A DNA stretch of 64,000 nucleotides from Streptomyces aureocirculatus (GTDB lineage Bacteria > Actinomycetota > Actinomycetes > Streptomycetales > Streptomycetaceae): positions 1 to 64,000 of the forward strand of contig NZ_JOAP01000001.1 in assembly GCF_000720475.1 (NCBI RefSeq). The letters are read 5' to 3'. A program made the translations under genes and the position numbers. Position 1 is the stretch's first letter; each line of letters starts with the position of its first letter. Below, piece after piece: positions 31,647 through 40,170 of this stretch. The notes beneath the pieces are model-generated. The model was not told the DNA's origin. It did no database searches and saw only the letters and a program-made list of their open reading frames with translations.

Positions 31647-32492
31647 GTGACTGCTGACTGGGAGTGGGACGAAACGTTGTTCGCGGGGAGTGCCGCGTAC
31701 TACCGGCGGGGGCGGCTGCCGTATCCCCCCGGCCTCGCGGAGGTGCTCGGTGCGGCTCTGGGGCTCGATGGGCGCGGGCGTCTCGTCGACGTGGGGTGTG
31801 GGCCGGGGACGCTCGCGCTGCTGCTCGTGGAGTTGTTCGGCGAGGTCGTCGGCGTCGATCCGGACGGCGGGATGATCGCCGAGGCCGAGCGGGCGGCCGC
31901 CGCCCAGGGGGTTTCCGGGAAGGCGCGCTGGGTGCGGGCGCGGGCCGAGGAACTGCCCGCGGGTCTGGGCACGTTCACGGTCGCCGCCTTCGCGCAGTCC
32001 TTCCACTGGATGGACCGTGACCTGGTCGCGACGACGGTGCGGGCCATGCTGCGGCCCGGCGGGGCACTGGTGCACATCTCGGACCTGAAGTCGCAGACGC
32101 GCACCGCGGAAGGGCTCCCGCATCCCCTGGTTCCCGATGCGGCGGTCGGTGACCTGGTGCGGCGGTACTTGGGTGAGGTGCGGCGGGCGGGAGCCGGGAC
32201 GCTGCGGCACGGCACTCCCGGCGGCGAGGCGACGGTGCTGCTGCGCGCGGGGTTCTCCGGGCCCGAGCGTCATGTCGTACCCGGCGGGCAGGTCCTGGAG
32301 CGGTCGCAGGACGACGTCGTCGCCGGGGTGTTCTCGATGTCGTTCTCCGCACCGCACCTGTTCGGCGCCCATCTGGACGACTTCGAGGCGGAGTTGCGGC
32401 GACTGCTGCGTGCGGTCTCGCCGTCCGGCCTGTTCTCCGCACGGCAGCCGGGCACAGAGGTGTTCGTCTGGCGGGCGGGGCGACGGGACTGA
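31647..32492 (+). CDS. class I SAM-dependent methyltransferase
   Basis: A 281-residue methyltransferase. LVDVGCGPGTLALLLVEL is motif I, GVDPDGGMIAEAER motif II, and AAFAQSFHWMDRDL the post II loop with the FHW seen in small-molecule methyltransferases. The substrate is unknown. GTG 31647 is chosen to match typical starts (TADWEWDETLFAGSAAYY); the frame is open upstream to 31560. It is divergent from the exported protein gene. Confidence 0.8.
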   Translation: MTADWEWDETLFAGSAAYYRRGRLPYPPGLAEVLGAALGLDGRGRLVDVGCGPGTLALLLVELFGEVVGVDPDGGMIAEAERAAAAQGVSGKARWVRARAEELPAGLGTFTVAAFAQSFHWMDRDLVATTVRAMLRPGGALVHISDLKSQTRTAEGLPHPLVPDAAVGDLVRRYLGEVRRAGAGTLRHGTPGGEATVLLRAGFSGPERHVVPGGQVLERSQDDVVAGVFSMSFSAPHLFGAHLDDFEAELRRLLRAVSPSGLFSARQPGTEVFVWRAGRRD

Positions 32493-33034
32493 CCCGCTTC
32501 TCGGTCCCGTCGCCCCGCTCCTCGGTCCCCGCCCCGCTCCCTCAGTCCCGCCCCGCTCCGCCCGTCCGCACCGCGCCCGCACTGGCGCCGACGACGAGGG
32601 CGATCGCGAGCACCTCAGGGCTCACCAAGGGCTCGGTCGATGTCGCGCTGCTGCGCGGGGAGGTGACGGAGCCGGGCCTGGCCCCCACCGGCGATCGGGA
32701 CCTTGGTCAGGCCGGCCCGGGAACTGGTCGCGGGGCACTGAGGCCCAAGCCTTGTACGGCTGGGCGGACTTGGGCCACGCGCGAGCGGGCGGACACCCGG
32801 GCGGACGCTCTCAGACGTGCTCAACGACGAAGTCCCGCCCACCTGTTCGGTGGGCGGGGCTTCGCTCATGGAGCGCCCGGCAGGCCTTGCACCTGCATTT
32901 CCCATCGGATGATGGACGTCTTTCCTTGGACCACAGACGCGCGACTCCCGTGCCCTGCACCGGAGTTGCACTGAGCCTACACCAGCTCCAGCCCCACCCC
33001 GACCACCGCGGGCCACCCCGGCGCCATCCCCCGT
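32493..33034. other. 542-base intergenic region
   Basis: No gene is supported with confidence. The region contains a strong terminator (32831-32861). On the minus strand a short Cys-rich frame (KCRCKACRALHERS) resembles the end of small phage zinc-ribbon proteins but has no start or complete domain. Another minus-strand frame near 32517-32640 (LVSPEVLAIALVVGAS) looks like the hydrophobic end of a lost gene. The stretch may be decayed accessory DNA. Confidence 0.4.
32831..32861. terminator. strong hairpin terminator
   Basis: AGTCCCGCCCACC and GGTGGGCGGGGCT pair around a 5-base loop, flanked by A and T residues on both sides, so it should work in either direction. Confidence 0.75.
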
Positions 33035-34042
33035 TCACGCGGCGGCAGCCTCGCCTCCGCATCCGCAGCTCCGCCGCAGGATCAGCGCGGCCTCGGGCAG
33101 GGGCCGGGGCGCGGCGCCGTCGATCAGCAGGTCGACGGCTTGTTGGGCCATGGCCCGCAGGGGTTGTTCGGTGACCGTCAGGGCGGGGGCGGTGTGGGCA
33201 CTGTCGGGGGTCCCGTCGAGGCTGATGACGGCGAGCCTGCCGGGTACGGGGAGGCCGGTGGCGCAGGCGCCCGCGAGCACGCCGATGGCCTGTTCGTCGG
33301 TGGCGGTGATCAGGGCGGACGGCATGGCGTCCCGGGCCACGAGGCGCCGGGTCAGCTCGTCAGCGGCGGCCCGGGAGTAGGCGCAGCGCAGGAGCATGTC
33401 GCCGGTGGTGTCCGCGGCGGCCTCCCAGGCCGCGTGGCGGCGCCCGACGGGGCCCGCGTCGTCGGGGCCCGCGAGGAAGGCGATGCGACGGTGGCCGTGG
33501 GCGCGCAGGTGGGCGACGGCGGCCCGTACGGCTGCGTCGTCGTCGGCGCCTACCACGGGGGCGCGTCCTGGCTCGGGCCGGTGATGGACGTAGACGGCGG
33601 GGACTCCGGCCGCCTCGGCCTCGGCTGCCACGTCGGCGCCGCCGTCCGCGGAGACGATGACGAGGCCGTCGACCTGAGCGGCGAGGAAGCGTTCCACGAG
33701 GTGCCGCTGGCGGTCCATCGAGTAGTCGGCGTTGCCGGTCAGCGTGAGCTTGTCACGCGCCCCGAGGGCCTGCTCGATGTGCCGGGCCAGGGCACCGAAG
33801 TAGGGGTTGGAGGCGTCGGCGAGGACGAGGCCGACCACGCCGGTGGTGCGGGAGCGCAGGGCGCGCGCGACCCGGTTGGGGCGGTAGTTGAGCTCGGCCG
33901 CGGCGGCGAGGACGCGTTCCCGGGTCGCGGCGGCGACCGGGCGCGGGCCGTTGTTCATCACGTAGCTGACCACCGCCGTGGAGGACCCGGCCCTGCGGGC
34001 CACGTCGGTCAGCGTCGCCGCTCTCGTCGTTCGCTTCGTCAT
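33035..34042 (-). CDS. LacI-family transcriptional regulator
   Basis: A 335-residue LacI/GalR protein. The N-terminal helix-turn-helix and hinge are clear: LTDVARRAGSSTAVVSYVMN and NYRPNRVARALRSRTTG. The periplasmic-binding-like domain follows (VVGLVLADASNPYFGALAR; FLAAQVDGLVIVSADG). The C-terminus has an unusual SCGCGGEAAAA tail with two cysteines. It is divergent from nucleoside-salvage genes with a perfect LacI operator between, so it most likely represses them and responds to a nucleoside or purine (inference). Confidence 0.9.
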   Translation of the reverse strand: MTKRTTRAATLTDVARRAGSSTAVVSYVMNNGPRPVAAATRERVLAAAAELNYRPNRVARALRSRTTGVVGLVLADASNPYFGALARHIEQALGARDKLTLTGNADYSMDRQRHLVERFLAAQVDGLVIVSADGGADVAAEAEAAGVPAVYVHHRPEPGRAPVVGADDDAAVRAAVAHLRAHGHRRIAFLAGPDDAGPVGRRHAAWEAAADTTGDMLLRCAYSRAAADELTRRLVARDAMPSALITATDEQAIGVLAGACATGLPVPGRLAVISLDGTPDSAHTAPALTVTEQPLRAMAQQAVDLLIDGAAPRPLPEAALILRRSCGCGGEAAAA

Positions 34043-34060
34043 GATCCTTGCATTCTGGCA

Positions 34061-34074
34061 TCTAAACGTTTAGA
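34061..34074. promoter_or_regulatory. LacI-family operator
   Basis: A perfect 14-bp palindrome, TCTAAACGTTTAGA, with the central CG of LacI-family sites. It is 19 bases from the regulator start and 68 bases before the nucleoside hydrolase start. Confidence 0.85.
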
Positions 34075-34141
34075 CAAGAGGCTCCCGCCCCGGGAGGCTG
34101 TCGTCACCAGAGGCCCCCGCCGTACGAAAGGAGCAGGGCCC

Positions 34142-35266
34142 GTGCCCGCTCTCCCGATGGTCATCGACACCGACACCGGATCCGACGACGCGGTCGCCCT
34201 GCTGCTGGCCGCGGCCTGCGGCCTCGCGGACGTCCGGGCCGTCACCACCGTCGCCGGAAACGTCCCGCTCACCACCGGCACCCGCAACGCCCTGATCTCC
34301 CTGGAGATCGCGGGCCGCACCGACGTCCCCGTCCACCCGGGCTGCCCGCGCCCCCTGCTGCGCGACCTCTCCAGTGCGCAGCACGTGCACGGCGAGGACG
34401 GCATGGGGGACGTCGGTCTGCCGGATCCGGTACGGGGTCCAGAGCCGCGGCACGCGGTCGACGTGCTGCTCTCGCTGCCCCGGGACCACCCCGGTGAGCT
34501 GACGCTGGTCACCCTGGCACCCCTCACCAACATCGCCGCGGCGCTGCTGCGCGATCCGCTGCTGTTCACGCGGTACCGCCACGTCTACTGCATGGCGGGT
34601 GCCGCCGACGCGCACGGGAACATCTCCCCCACGGCCGAGTTCAACGTCTGGGCCGACCCCGAGGCCGCCCGGGTCGTGACGCGGGCCGCCACGCCCGAGA
34701 AGGTGACCTGGATCGGCTGGGACGTGTCCCGCAAGGACGCGGTCATGACCCCGGAGGACCAGCGGAGCCTCGAACGGATCGGCACCCCCATGGCCGTCTT
34801 CGCCCATCGCATCAACCGCACCGTGGCCGACTGGGCCAGGGACGTCACCGGGCTCGCAGGCTACGACCTGCCCGACCCCGTCGCCATGGCCGTCGCCCTG
34901 CGGCCCGACCTGATCACGGAGCAGGAGTCGGTGTACGTCGACATAGCCGTGGGCGACGAGGTCAGGGGGCAGATGATCGTCGACCGCCGGGCGGCGGCGC
35001 CCGCGCCGAACCTGAGACTGGTGCGTCGCGTCGACGAGGCCGGGTTCAAGCGGCTCCTGTTCGACACCGTGTCCCGCCGGGTGCCCGCTCCGGACTCGCC
35101 CGCGACGCGCCCCGGCGCTGTAGCCGACGGCTCTGTAGCCGACGGCTCCGTGACCGGGGGCTCCGTGACCGGCGGCTCCGTGACCGACGGCTCCGTGACC
35201 GGCGGTCGCGTGACCGCCGCTCCTGCCGTCGCCCCCGCCGCCACCCCCTTGGAGAGCAGCCGATGA
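34142..35266 (+). CDS. inosine/uridine-preferring nucleoside hydrolase
   Basis: A 374-residue hydrolase. It opens MVIDTDTGSDDAVALLLAA, the DxDxxxDD calcium-binding signature; later HGEDGMGD, LTLVTLAPLTNIAAALL and AEFNVWADPEAA are conserved. It splits ribonucleosides into base and ribose. GTG 34142 follows AAAGGAG with good spacing. The last 60 residues are an extension made of five-residue repeats (SVTGG/SVADG types), absent from most relatives. It is translationally coupled to an adenosine deaminase and under a LacI operator. Confidence 0.9.
   Translation: MPALPMVIDTDTGSDDAVALLLAAACGLADVRAVTTVAGNVPLTTGTRNALISLEIAGRTDVPVHPGCPRPLLRDLSSAQHVHGEDGMGDVGLPDPVRGPEPRHAVDVLLSLPRDHPGELTLVTLAPLTNIAAALLRDPLLFTRYRHVYCMAGAADAHGNISPTAEFNVWADPEAARVVTRAATPEKVTWIGWDVSRKDAVMTPEDQRSLERIGTPMAVFAHRINRTVADWARDVTGLAGYDLPDPVAMAVALRPDLITEQESVYVDIAVGDEVRGQMIVDRRAAAPAPNLRLVRRVDEAGFKRLLFDTVSRRVPAPDSPATRPGAVADGSVADGSVTGGSVTGGSVTDGSVTGGRVTAAPAVAPAATPLESSR
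35117..35206 (+). repeat. six 15-bp coding repeats
   Basis: Six 15-bp units inside the 3' end of the nucleoside hydrolase gene encode A/S-V-A/T-D/G-G (AVADG, SVADG, SVTGG, SVTGG, SVTDG, SVTGG). Units differ by only a few bases, so the array is recent or actively changing. Confidence 0.9.
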
Positions 35267-36213
35267 ACTCCCCCGCCCCCACACCCCCGCCGCGCCACGA
35301 ACTCCACTGCCACCTGGACGGTTCCGTACGTCCCGGCACGATCGCCGACCTCGCGCGCGAGCAGGGCATCACGTTGGACCGGCCGGTCGAGGAGCTGGTG
35401 GTCGCCCCGCCCGACTGCGGCAGCCTCACCCGCTTCCTCACCTACATCGACGTTCCCGTGCGGGTCCTTCAGACGCCCGATGCCCTCACCCGTGCGGCGC
35501 GGGAACTCGTCGAGGACTGGAGCGCCGACGGTGTCGTCCACGGCGAGGTCCGCTTCGCCCCGCAGCTCCACGGCCGGCACGGCATGTCGCTCGACGACGC
35601 CGTACGTGCCGTCGCCGATGGCCTGGCGGCCGGGCGCCGCGCCACCGGGGTGCGGACCGGACTGCTGTTGTGCTGTCTGCGCCATCAGTCGCCCGACGAG
35701 AGCCTCGCCGTCGCCGAGGCCGCCGTGCGGCACCGGGACTCGGTCGCCGGACTCGACCTGGCCGGGGACGAACGGCTCCACGGCGCGCGCCCGCACCGTG
35801 CGGCGTTCGACGTGGCGCATGCGGCCGGGCTGCCCTGTACGGTCCACGCGGGCGAGGCCGCCGGGCCGGAGAGCATGTGGGAGGCGCTCGACGTGCTCGG
35901 CGCCCGCCGCATCGGCCACGGTGTCCGGTGCACCGGTGACGACGCGCTCCTGGCCCGGCTGCGGGCCGACCGCGTCGCCCTGGAGATGTGCCCCACGAGC
36001 AATGTGCAGACCGGCGCCGTGCCGGACCTCGCCGCACACCCGGCCACCCGGCTCCTGTCCGCAGGCCTCCCGGTCACCATCAGCACGGACACCCGTACCA
36101 CCTCCGCGACCTCGCTCGGCCGCGAGTTCGCCGCGCTGCGGCGAACGGCCGGGTGGAGCGCCGCGGACGAGGCGCTCGCGCAAGAACACGCGGCCCGCGC
36201 GGTATTCACGTAG
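35263..36213 (+). CDS. add: adenosine deaminase
   Basis: A 316-residue amidohydrolase. Zinc and substrate residues are visible: HCHLDGS at residue 15, CTVHAGEAAGPESMW, RRIGHGVRC and CPTSNVQTGAV. At the last metal site, where enteric enzymes have NTDDP, it reads STDTRTTSATSL; the first Asp is kept and the second is Thr, a variation seen in a bacterial subgroup. It converts adenosine to inosine, feeding the nucleoside hydrolase upstream. ATG 35263 overlaps that gene's stop (ATGA). Confidence 0.9.
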   Translation: MNSPAPTPPPRHELHCHLDGSVRPGTIADLAREQGITLDRPVEELVVAPPDCGSLTRFLTYIDVPVRVLQTPDALTRAARELVEDWSADGVVHGEVRFAPQLHGRHGMSLDDAVRAVADGLAAGRRATGVRTGLLLCCLRHQSPDESLAVAEAAVRHRDSVAGLDLAGDERLHGARPHRAAFDVAHAAGLPCTVHAGEAAGPESMWEALDVLGARRIGHGVRCTGDDALLARLRADRVALEMCPTSNVQTGAVPDLAAHPATRLLSAGLPVTISTDTRTTSATSLGREFAALRRTAGWSAADEALAQEHAARAVFT

Positions 36214-36240
36214 CCCTCAACGCCAGCCCGGCCGACCGCT

Positions 36241-36331
36241 GACGGCTGACGGCTGACGGCTGACGGCTGACGGCTGACGGCTGACGGCTGACGGCTGACG
36301 GCTGACGGCTGACGGCTGACGGCTGACGGCT
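36241..36331. repeat. 13 perfect copies of a 7-bp repeat
   Basis: GACGGCT repeated exactly thirteen times. As the unit is not a multiple of three and contains TGA at each junction, the array puts a stop codon in all three plus-strand frames. It starts 27 bases after the adenosine deaminase stop. Confidence 0.97.
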
Positions 36332-36350
36332 GATCGTGCCGACCGGACCG

Positions 36351-36400
36351 ACCGAGGGCGACCGAGGGCGACCGAGGGCGACCGAGGGCGACCGAGGGGC
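36351..36400. repeat. 10-bp tandem repeat
   Basis: ACCGAGGGCG is repeated four times (36351-36390), then continues in altered form. It follows the 7-bp array after 19 bases. Confidence 0.9.
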
Positions 36401-36594
36401 GACCGGGGGCGGACTTACCGGACCCACCGGACTGGTTGGACCGACCGGGGGCGACCGGACTTACCGGAATCACTGGGCCGACCGCTCCCACCGGACCGAC
36501 CGGGAGCGCGACCGGACCGACCGGGAGCAACCAAAAACCCGCCGGAGGCGACCAGACTCACCGAAGCGAACGCCGGTCGCGGCGGTCGCTCGCC

Positions 36595-38715
36595 TCAAGC
36601 GCGCCCCAGCGCGTAAGCCACCCCCTCGTCCAGCGCCTGCGTCCGGCCCGTCTCGAACGCCGTCTCGAAGGCGTGGTCGCCCAGGGCACCCCGTGCCTGG
36701 CGCTCGCACTGCCGGCAAGCGGCGATAAACTCCGTCACCCCGGCCTGTGGTTCGCCGACGGTGGCCCAGACCTGGTCGGCGAGGCCCAGCAGGCGGGCCA
36801 CCCGTTCGACCTGGCCCGCCGCCGACGCCACCCGGGCGAGGACGGCGACCGTCAGGCCGATGCCCAGGGAGTCGTGCATGCGGTGCTTCACCTCCAGGGC
36901 GTCGCGGGCGTGGCGGCGGGCGGCCCCGGGGCGGCGCCGCTTCAGCTCCGCCTGCGCGAGGAAGAAGTCGCCGTAGGCGCGCATCCAGCGCTCACCCCTG
37001 CGGTCGCAGGCCGCGCGCATCCGGCCCATCAGGTCGACGGCCCGGTCGATCTCCCCCCGGACGAGATGCACATGGCTCTGGGAGCACCAGGCCAGGAGGG
37101 CGGCCAGGGACAGTTCGCCGCCGGCCGCGTCCGCTGTGTCGGGGTACGACGACAGCACCTTTCGGGCCGTCGTCTCCGCCGCGTCCAGGTCGCCGTCACT
37201 GCTCTTCGCGGCCGCGTAGGCGCCGAGGGCGGTGCGGGCCTCGTACGCGTCGCCGTCCCGCTCCGCGGCGGCGAGGGACTCGACGGCGCGGACCGCGCCG
37301 CCCGCCTTGTCACCCATGCACACGAGCGCGATGGCGAGCGCCCACAGGGCTCTGCTCCGTGCGCGGCCCGGCCGTGCGTCGGCGGCCAGGGCGCGCTCCA
37401 GGAACACCTGCCCCTCGCGGGCGAGACCGCACGCGGTCCAGAAGAACCACAGCGAGCCCGCGAGGTCGAGAGCCGCCGTCCCGTCCTTCTCGGTGAGGCT
37501 GAACTCCAGTGCCGCCCGCAGGTTGTCGTGCTCGGCGTGCATCCGGTCGTACCAGTGGTACTGGTCGGGTCCGAGCCATTCGGCGCCGCCCCGCCGGGCC
37601 AGGTCGAGGCAGCCGTCGCGGTGCCTGCGCCGCAGCACGGGCTCCTCGCCGAGGTCGTGCAGCCAGTGGACGCCGTACTCACGGATGGTGTCCAGCATCC
37701 GGTACCGCTCGCCACCGCCCGTGGGCAGCCACGTCAGAATCGACTTGTCGACGAGTGCGGCAAGGAGTGCCGGGACGTCCGCGCGCGGAAGCCGTTCGTC
37801 GGCGCAGACCCGCTGCACGGCCGCGGCGTCGAAGGAGCCCGCGAAGACCGAGAGGCGGGCCCACAGGAGCCGTTCATGAGGGGTGCACAGTTCGTGGCTC
37901 CAGCCGACCGCGGTGCGCAGCGCGCGGTGCCAGGGGGGCTCGGTCGGCCCGGGCGGCCCGGCCCCGTACCGCGTTCCTTCGATGTCGTCGAGGACGGCGA
38001 AGCGGTCGTCCATCCGTTCCGTCAGTTCGGCGAGGGGCAGTTCGCGCAGCCGGGCCGCGGCAAGCTCGATGGCGAGGGGCAGGCCTTCGAGCCTGGCGCA
38101 GAGCCTCATCAGGTCGCTGCGGTTGGTCTCGGTCACGGTGAATCCGGGGACCGCCTCCCCTGCCCGGGCGGTCAGCAGGGTCAGCGCGTCGGACTCCGGC
38201 GCGGCCCGGGCCGTGAGGACGGGCAGCGGGAGGGGTTCGACGGTCACGACCTGTTCGATGTGCAGGTCGAGCGGGCACCGGCTGGTGGCGAGGATCTTCA
38301 GGCCCGGGGAGAGCGCGAGCAGGGCCTCGGTGACGGTTCGGCAGTCGTCGATGAGGTGCTCGCAGGTGTCGAGGACGAGGAGCAGCTCACGTCCCGACAG
38401 ATATTCGGCCACCGACTCGATCACCGGCCGGGCCGTCCGGTCGGGCACGCGGAACGATTCGGCGATGGCGTGCGCCAGGAGCGCGCCGTCGTGCAGGGGG
38501 GACAGTTCCACCAGCCAGACGCCGTGCCGGAAGCGTGCGGCCAGCAGTCCCGCGGCCTTCAGAGCGAGCCGGGTCTTGCCCACTCCCCCGGCGCCGGTGA
38601 GGGTCACAAGCTGCGACTGCGCGCACATCTGCCGCACCCGTTCCACCTCGCCGTGCCGGCCGACCCAGCTCGACGTCTCCGCGGGCAGGTTGCCATGTTG
38701 CGCGTCCTCGACCAC
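36595..38715 (-). CDS. NB-ARC/AAA-type signalling ATPase with TPR-like C-terminus
   Basis: A 706-residue protein. NLPAETSSWVGRHGEVERV and TLTGAGGVGKTRLALKAAG (Walker A) open an NB-ARC ATPase; LLLVLDTCEHLIDDC is Walker B, and LEGLPLAIELAAARLRELPL the GLPLA motif. The C-terminal 350 residues are helical, probably TPR-like. Such ATPases usually carry a DNA-binding domain (SARP or LuxR) that this one lacks, so it may act with another protein. The frame is open to 38805, but GTG 38715 has a G-rich ribosome-binding site and fits related starts. Confidence 0.8.
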   Translation of the reverse strand: MVEDAQHGNLPAETSSWVGRHGEVERVRQMCAQSQLVTLTGAGGVGKTRLALKAAGLLAARFRHGVWLVELSPLHDGALLAHAIAESFRVPDRTARPVIESVAEYLSGRELLLVLDTCEHLIDDCRTVTEALLALSPGLKILATSRCPLDLHIEQVVTVEPLPLPVLTARAAPESDALTLLTARAGEAVPGFTVTETNRSDLMRLCARLEGLPLAIELAAARLRELPLAELTERMDDRFAVLDDIEGTRYGAGPPGPTEPPWHRALRTAVGWSHELCTPHERLLWARLSVFAGSFDAAAVQRVCADERLPRADVPALLAALVDKSILTWLPTGGGERYRMLDTIREYGVHWLHDLGEEPVLRRRHRDGCLDLARRGGAEWLGPDQYHWYDRMHAEHDNLRAALEFSLTEKDGTAALDLAGSLWFFWTACGLAREGQVFLERALAADARPGRARSRALWALAIALVCMGDKAGGAVRAVESLAAAERDGDAYEARTALGAYAAAKSSDGDLDAAETTARKVLSSYPDTADAAGGELSLAALLAWCSQSHVHLVRGEIDRAVDLMGRMRAACDRRGERWMRAYGDFFLAQAELKRRRPGAARRHARDALEVKHRMHDSLGIGLTVAVLARVASAAGQVERVARLLGLADQVWATVGEPQAGVTEFIAACRQCERQARGALGDHAFETAFETGRTQALDEGVAYALGRA

Positions 38716-38880
38716 CGTGGCGGCCCCCTCTCCCCCCGTGCCGCGTCCCGTGAGCGCGTGGCAACCGGTGCACGTTCCGCGACGCCGCACACTGCCCGAT
38801 GGCACCGTGCCGCGTCTCGGGAAGGGCGCAAGTGACTCCGCACGAGGAGGGGGAATCAGGCCGTCCGCCCGCGGGACGCC

Positions 38881-39783
38881 TCAGACCCGGTCGGCGACGA
38901 TCAGCAGGTACTGGAAGCTGCCGTTGGCGTAGGCGGCAAGGAACGTTTCCTCGATGCCGGTCACCAGGTGTTCGGCCTGCTTGCGCAGATCCCAGTAGGG
39001 CATGGCGGCGGCGGTCAGATCCTGGACGTGTACGGGTACGAGCCGGTTGCGGGCCATGGCGCGGAAGTACTCCGAGCGCGGATGGATGTCGCAGATGTAG
39101 TGGGCGTTGATGAGGGACACCTCGCGGGAGGCCCGGCCGTAGGCGTCGTTGTAGCAGCCGGTGATCGTCACATAGCGGCCGCCGCGGCGCAGCAGCCGGG
39201 CGTGCTCGGCGAACAGCAGTTCCAGTTCGACGTACATGGTGGACTCGTTGTTCCACGACGCCGCGTACGCGCCGGTGGGGAACCCGGTGTCGAGCATGTT
39301 CCGGTGGTGGTAGCGCACCTTGTGGTCGATGCGCCGCTTGCGGGCCTGCTCCGTCGCGAAGTCGGCCTGTTTGCCGGAGATCGTGACGCCGTCGGCGAAG
39401 CAGCCGTGACGCAGATGCGCCACGACCGAGCCGCCGCCGCGCCCGCAGCCGGCGTCGAAGACGCGGTCCTCGGGGGTGAGGGGGCCGAGACGGGTGGCGA
39501 GCAGATCGGCCTGCGCCTGTTCGAGCCGGTGCAGTTCGGCGGTGATCCGCGCCCGCCGGTGGTCGGCACGGGAGGGGGGCTCGGGGGCGCCTTCGGGGCC
39601 CGTGTCGAGCACCGACCAGTCGACCTCCCCGATGCCGTAGTGGTGGTGGTAGAGGTCGTCGATCTTCCCGAGTTCGAGGTTGACCGGGTTCTCCTCGGCG
39701 TTCCAGTAGTCCGCGACGCGGTGCTGGTACGTGGACTGGGTCGGGATCTGCGCTGCCGTGGACTCGGCGTCGGCGATGGTCAA
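38881..39783 (-). CDS. geranyl diphosphate 2-C-methyltransferase-like
   Basis: A 300-residue SAM methyltransferase. RVADYWNAEENPVNLELG, LYHHHYGIGEVDWSVLD, FDAGCGRGGGSVVAHLR, ASWNNESTMYVELELLFAEH, RYVTITGCYNDAYG and NAHYICDIHPRSEYFRAMA are landmarks of GPP C-methyltransferase, which makes 2-methyl-GPP for 2-methylisoborneol, the earthy odour compound. TTG 39783 is the start, with GAGGAG 5 bases before. The usual partner, methylisoborneol synthase, is not in the window, so this copy is an orphan here or acts on another prenyl diphosphate. Confidence 0.85.
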   Translation of the reverse strand: MTIADAESTAAQIPTQSTYQHRVADYWNAEENPVNLELGKIDDLYHHHYGIGEVDWSVLDTGPEGAPEPPSRADHRRARITAELHRLEQAQADLLATRLGPLTPEDRVFDAGCGRGGGSVVAHLRHGCFADGVTISGKQADFATEQARKRRIDHKVRYHHRNMLDTGFPTGAYAASWNNESTMYVELELLFAEHARLLRRGGRYVTITGCYNDAYGRASREVSLINAHYICDIHPRSEYFRAMARNRLVPVHVQDLTAAAMPYWDLRKQAEHLVTGIEETFLAAYANGSFQYLLIVADRV

Positions 39784-39814
39784 CGGGGCTCCTCGTGGCG
39801 TGGCGACGGCACCT

Positions 39815-39830
39815 ACGCACGGCCGTGCGT
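39815..39830. promoter_or_regulatory. 16-bp palindrome upstream of the GPP methyltransferase
   Basis: ACGCACGGCCGTGCGT is a perfect palindrome 32 bases upstream of the TTG start, in the position of an operator. The binding protein is unknown. Confidence 0.6.
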
Positions 39831-40085
39831 GAGTTCCATGGGCATGCCAGGCAAGCCAACAGCCCCGGTGGGGAGCGTGGAACCGCGTGCGGGAGGCCAC
39901 TGGACGCGTTGGGACGTTCCGGAAGCACACCCCGCCCCCACAGCGCACCCGGGCCCGGAGCGTGCTGCCGTTACCGCGGCACGACTCCGTGCGCGGGGCG
40001 CGGCACGCGCACGGAAGCCGTCTTCGCTGCCGGAACGGCGCACTTGCTGCGCCCTTGAGGCAGCGAGTGCGCCCTCATGAGAAAA

Positions 40086-40118
40086 CGGGCGGCACGCTCG
40101 TGAAGAGCGTGCCGCCCG
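40086..40118. terminator. terminator of the carbonic anhydrase-SulP operon
   Basis: A 14-bp perfect stem (CGGGCGGCACGCTC / GAGCGTGCCGCCCG) with a 5-base loop, with an A-run at its left side that becomes a U-run for minus-strand transcripts. Confidence 0.85.
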
Positions 40119-40170
40119 GTGGGCGAGTCGCCGGGGGGAGGCGGGGTGTCGCCCTGACGGTTCCGCACCG

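Larger units (their letters stand above)
36214..36594. other. 381-base repeat-filled gap between convergent genes
   Basis: The gap between adenosine deaminase and the NB-ARC gene has no gene. It is made almost wholly of short tandem repeats: a 7-bp array (36241-36331), a 10-bp array (36351-36400), and further degenerate ACCGGA/GGGAGC-type units to about 36550. Confidence 0.8.
39784..40170. other. 387-base intergenic region with palindrome and terminator
   Basis: Between the methyltransferase start and the SulP stop. It holds a 16-bp palindrome at 39815-39830 and the SulP terminator at 40086-40118. No gene is supported. Confidence 0.6.

Noticed and set aside
32615..33016. 133-codon minus-strand frame before the LacI gene
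   Set aside because: It crosses a strong terminator and shows no domain or start signal.
36241..36400. CRISPR array
   Set aside because: The units are 7-10 bp, directly adjacent and without spacers; no cas gene is in the window.
36436..38835. 799-codon plus-strand frame opposite the NB-ARC gene
   Set aside because: It begins inside tandem repeats and has no domain; the minus-strand ATPase motifs are unmistakable.
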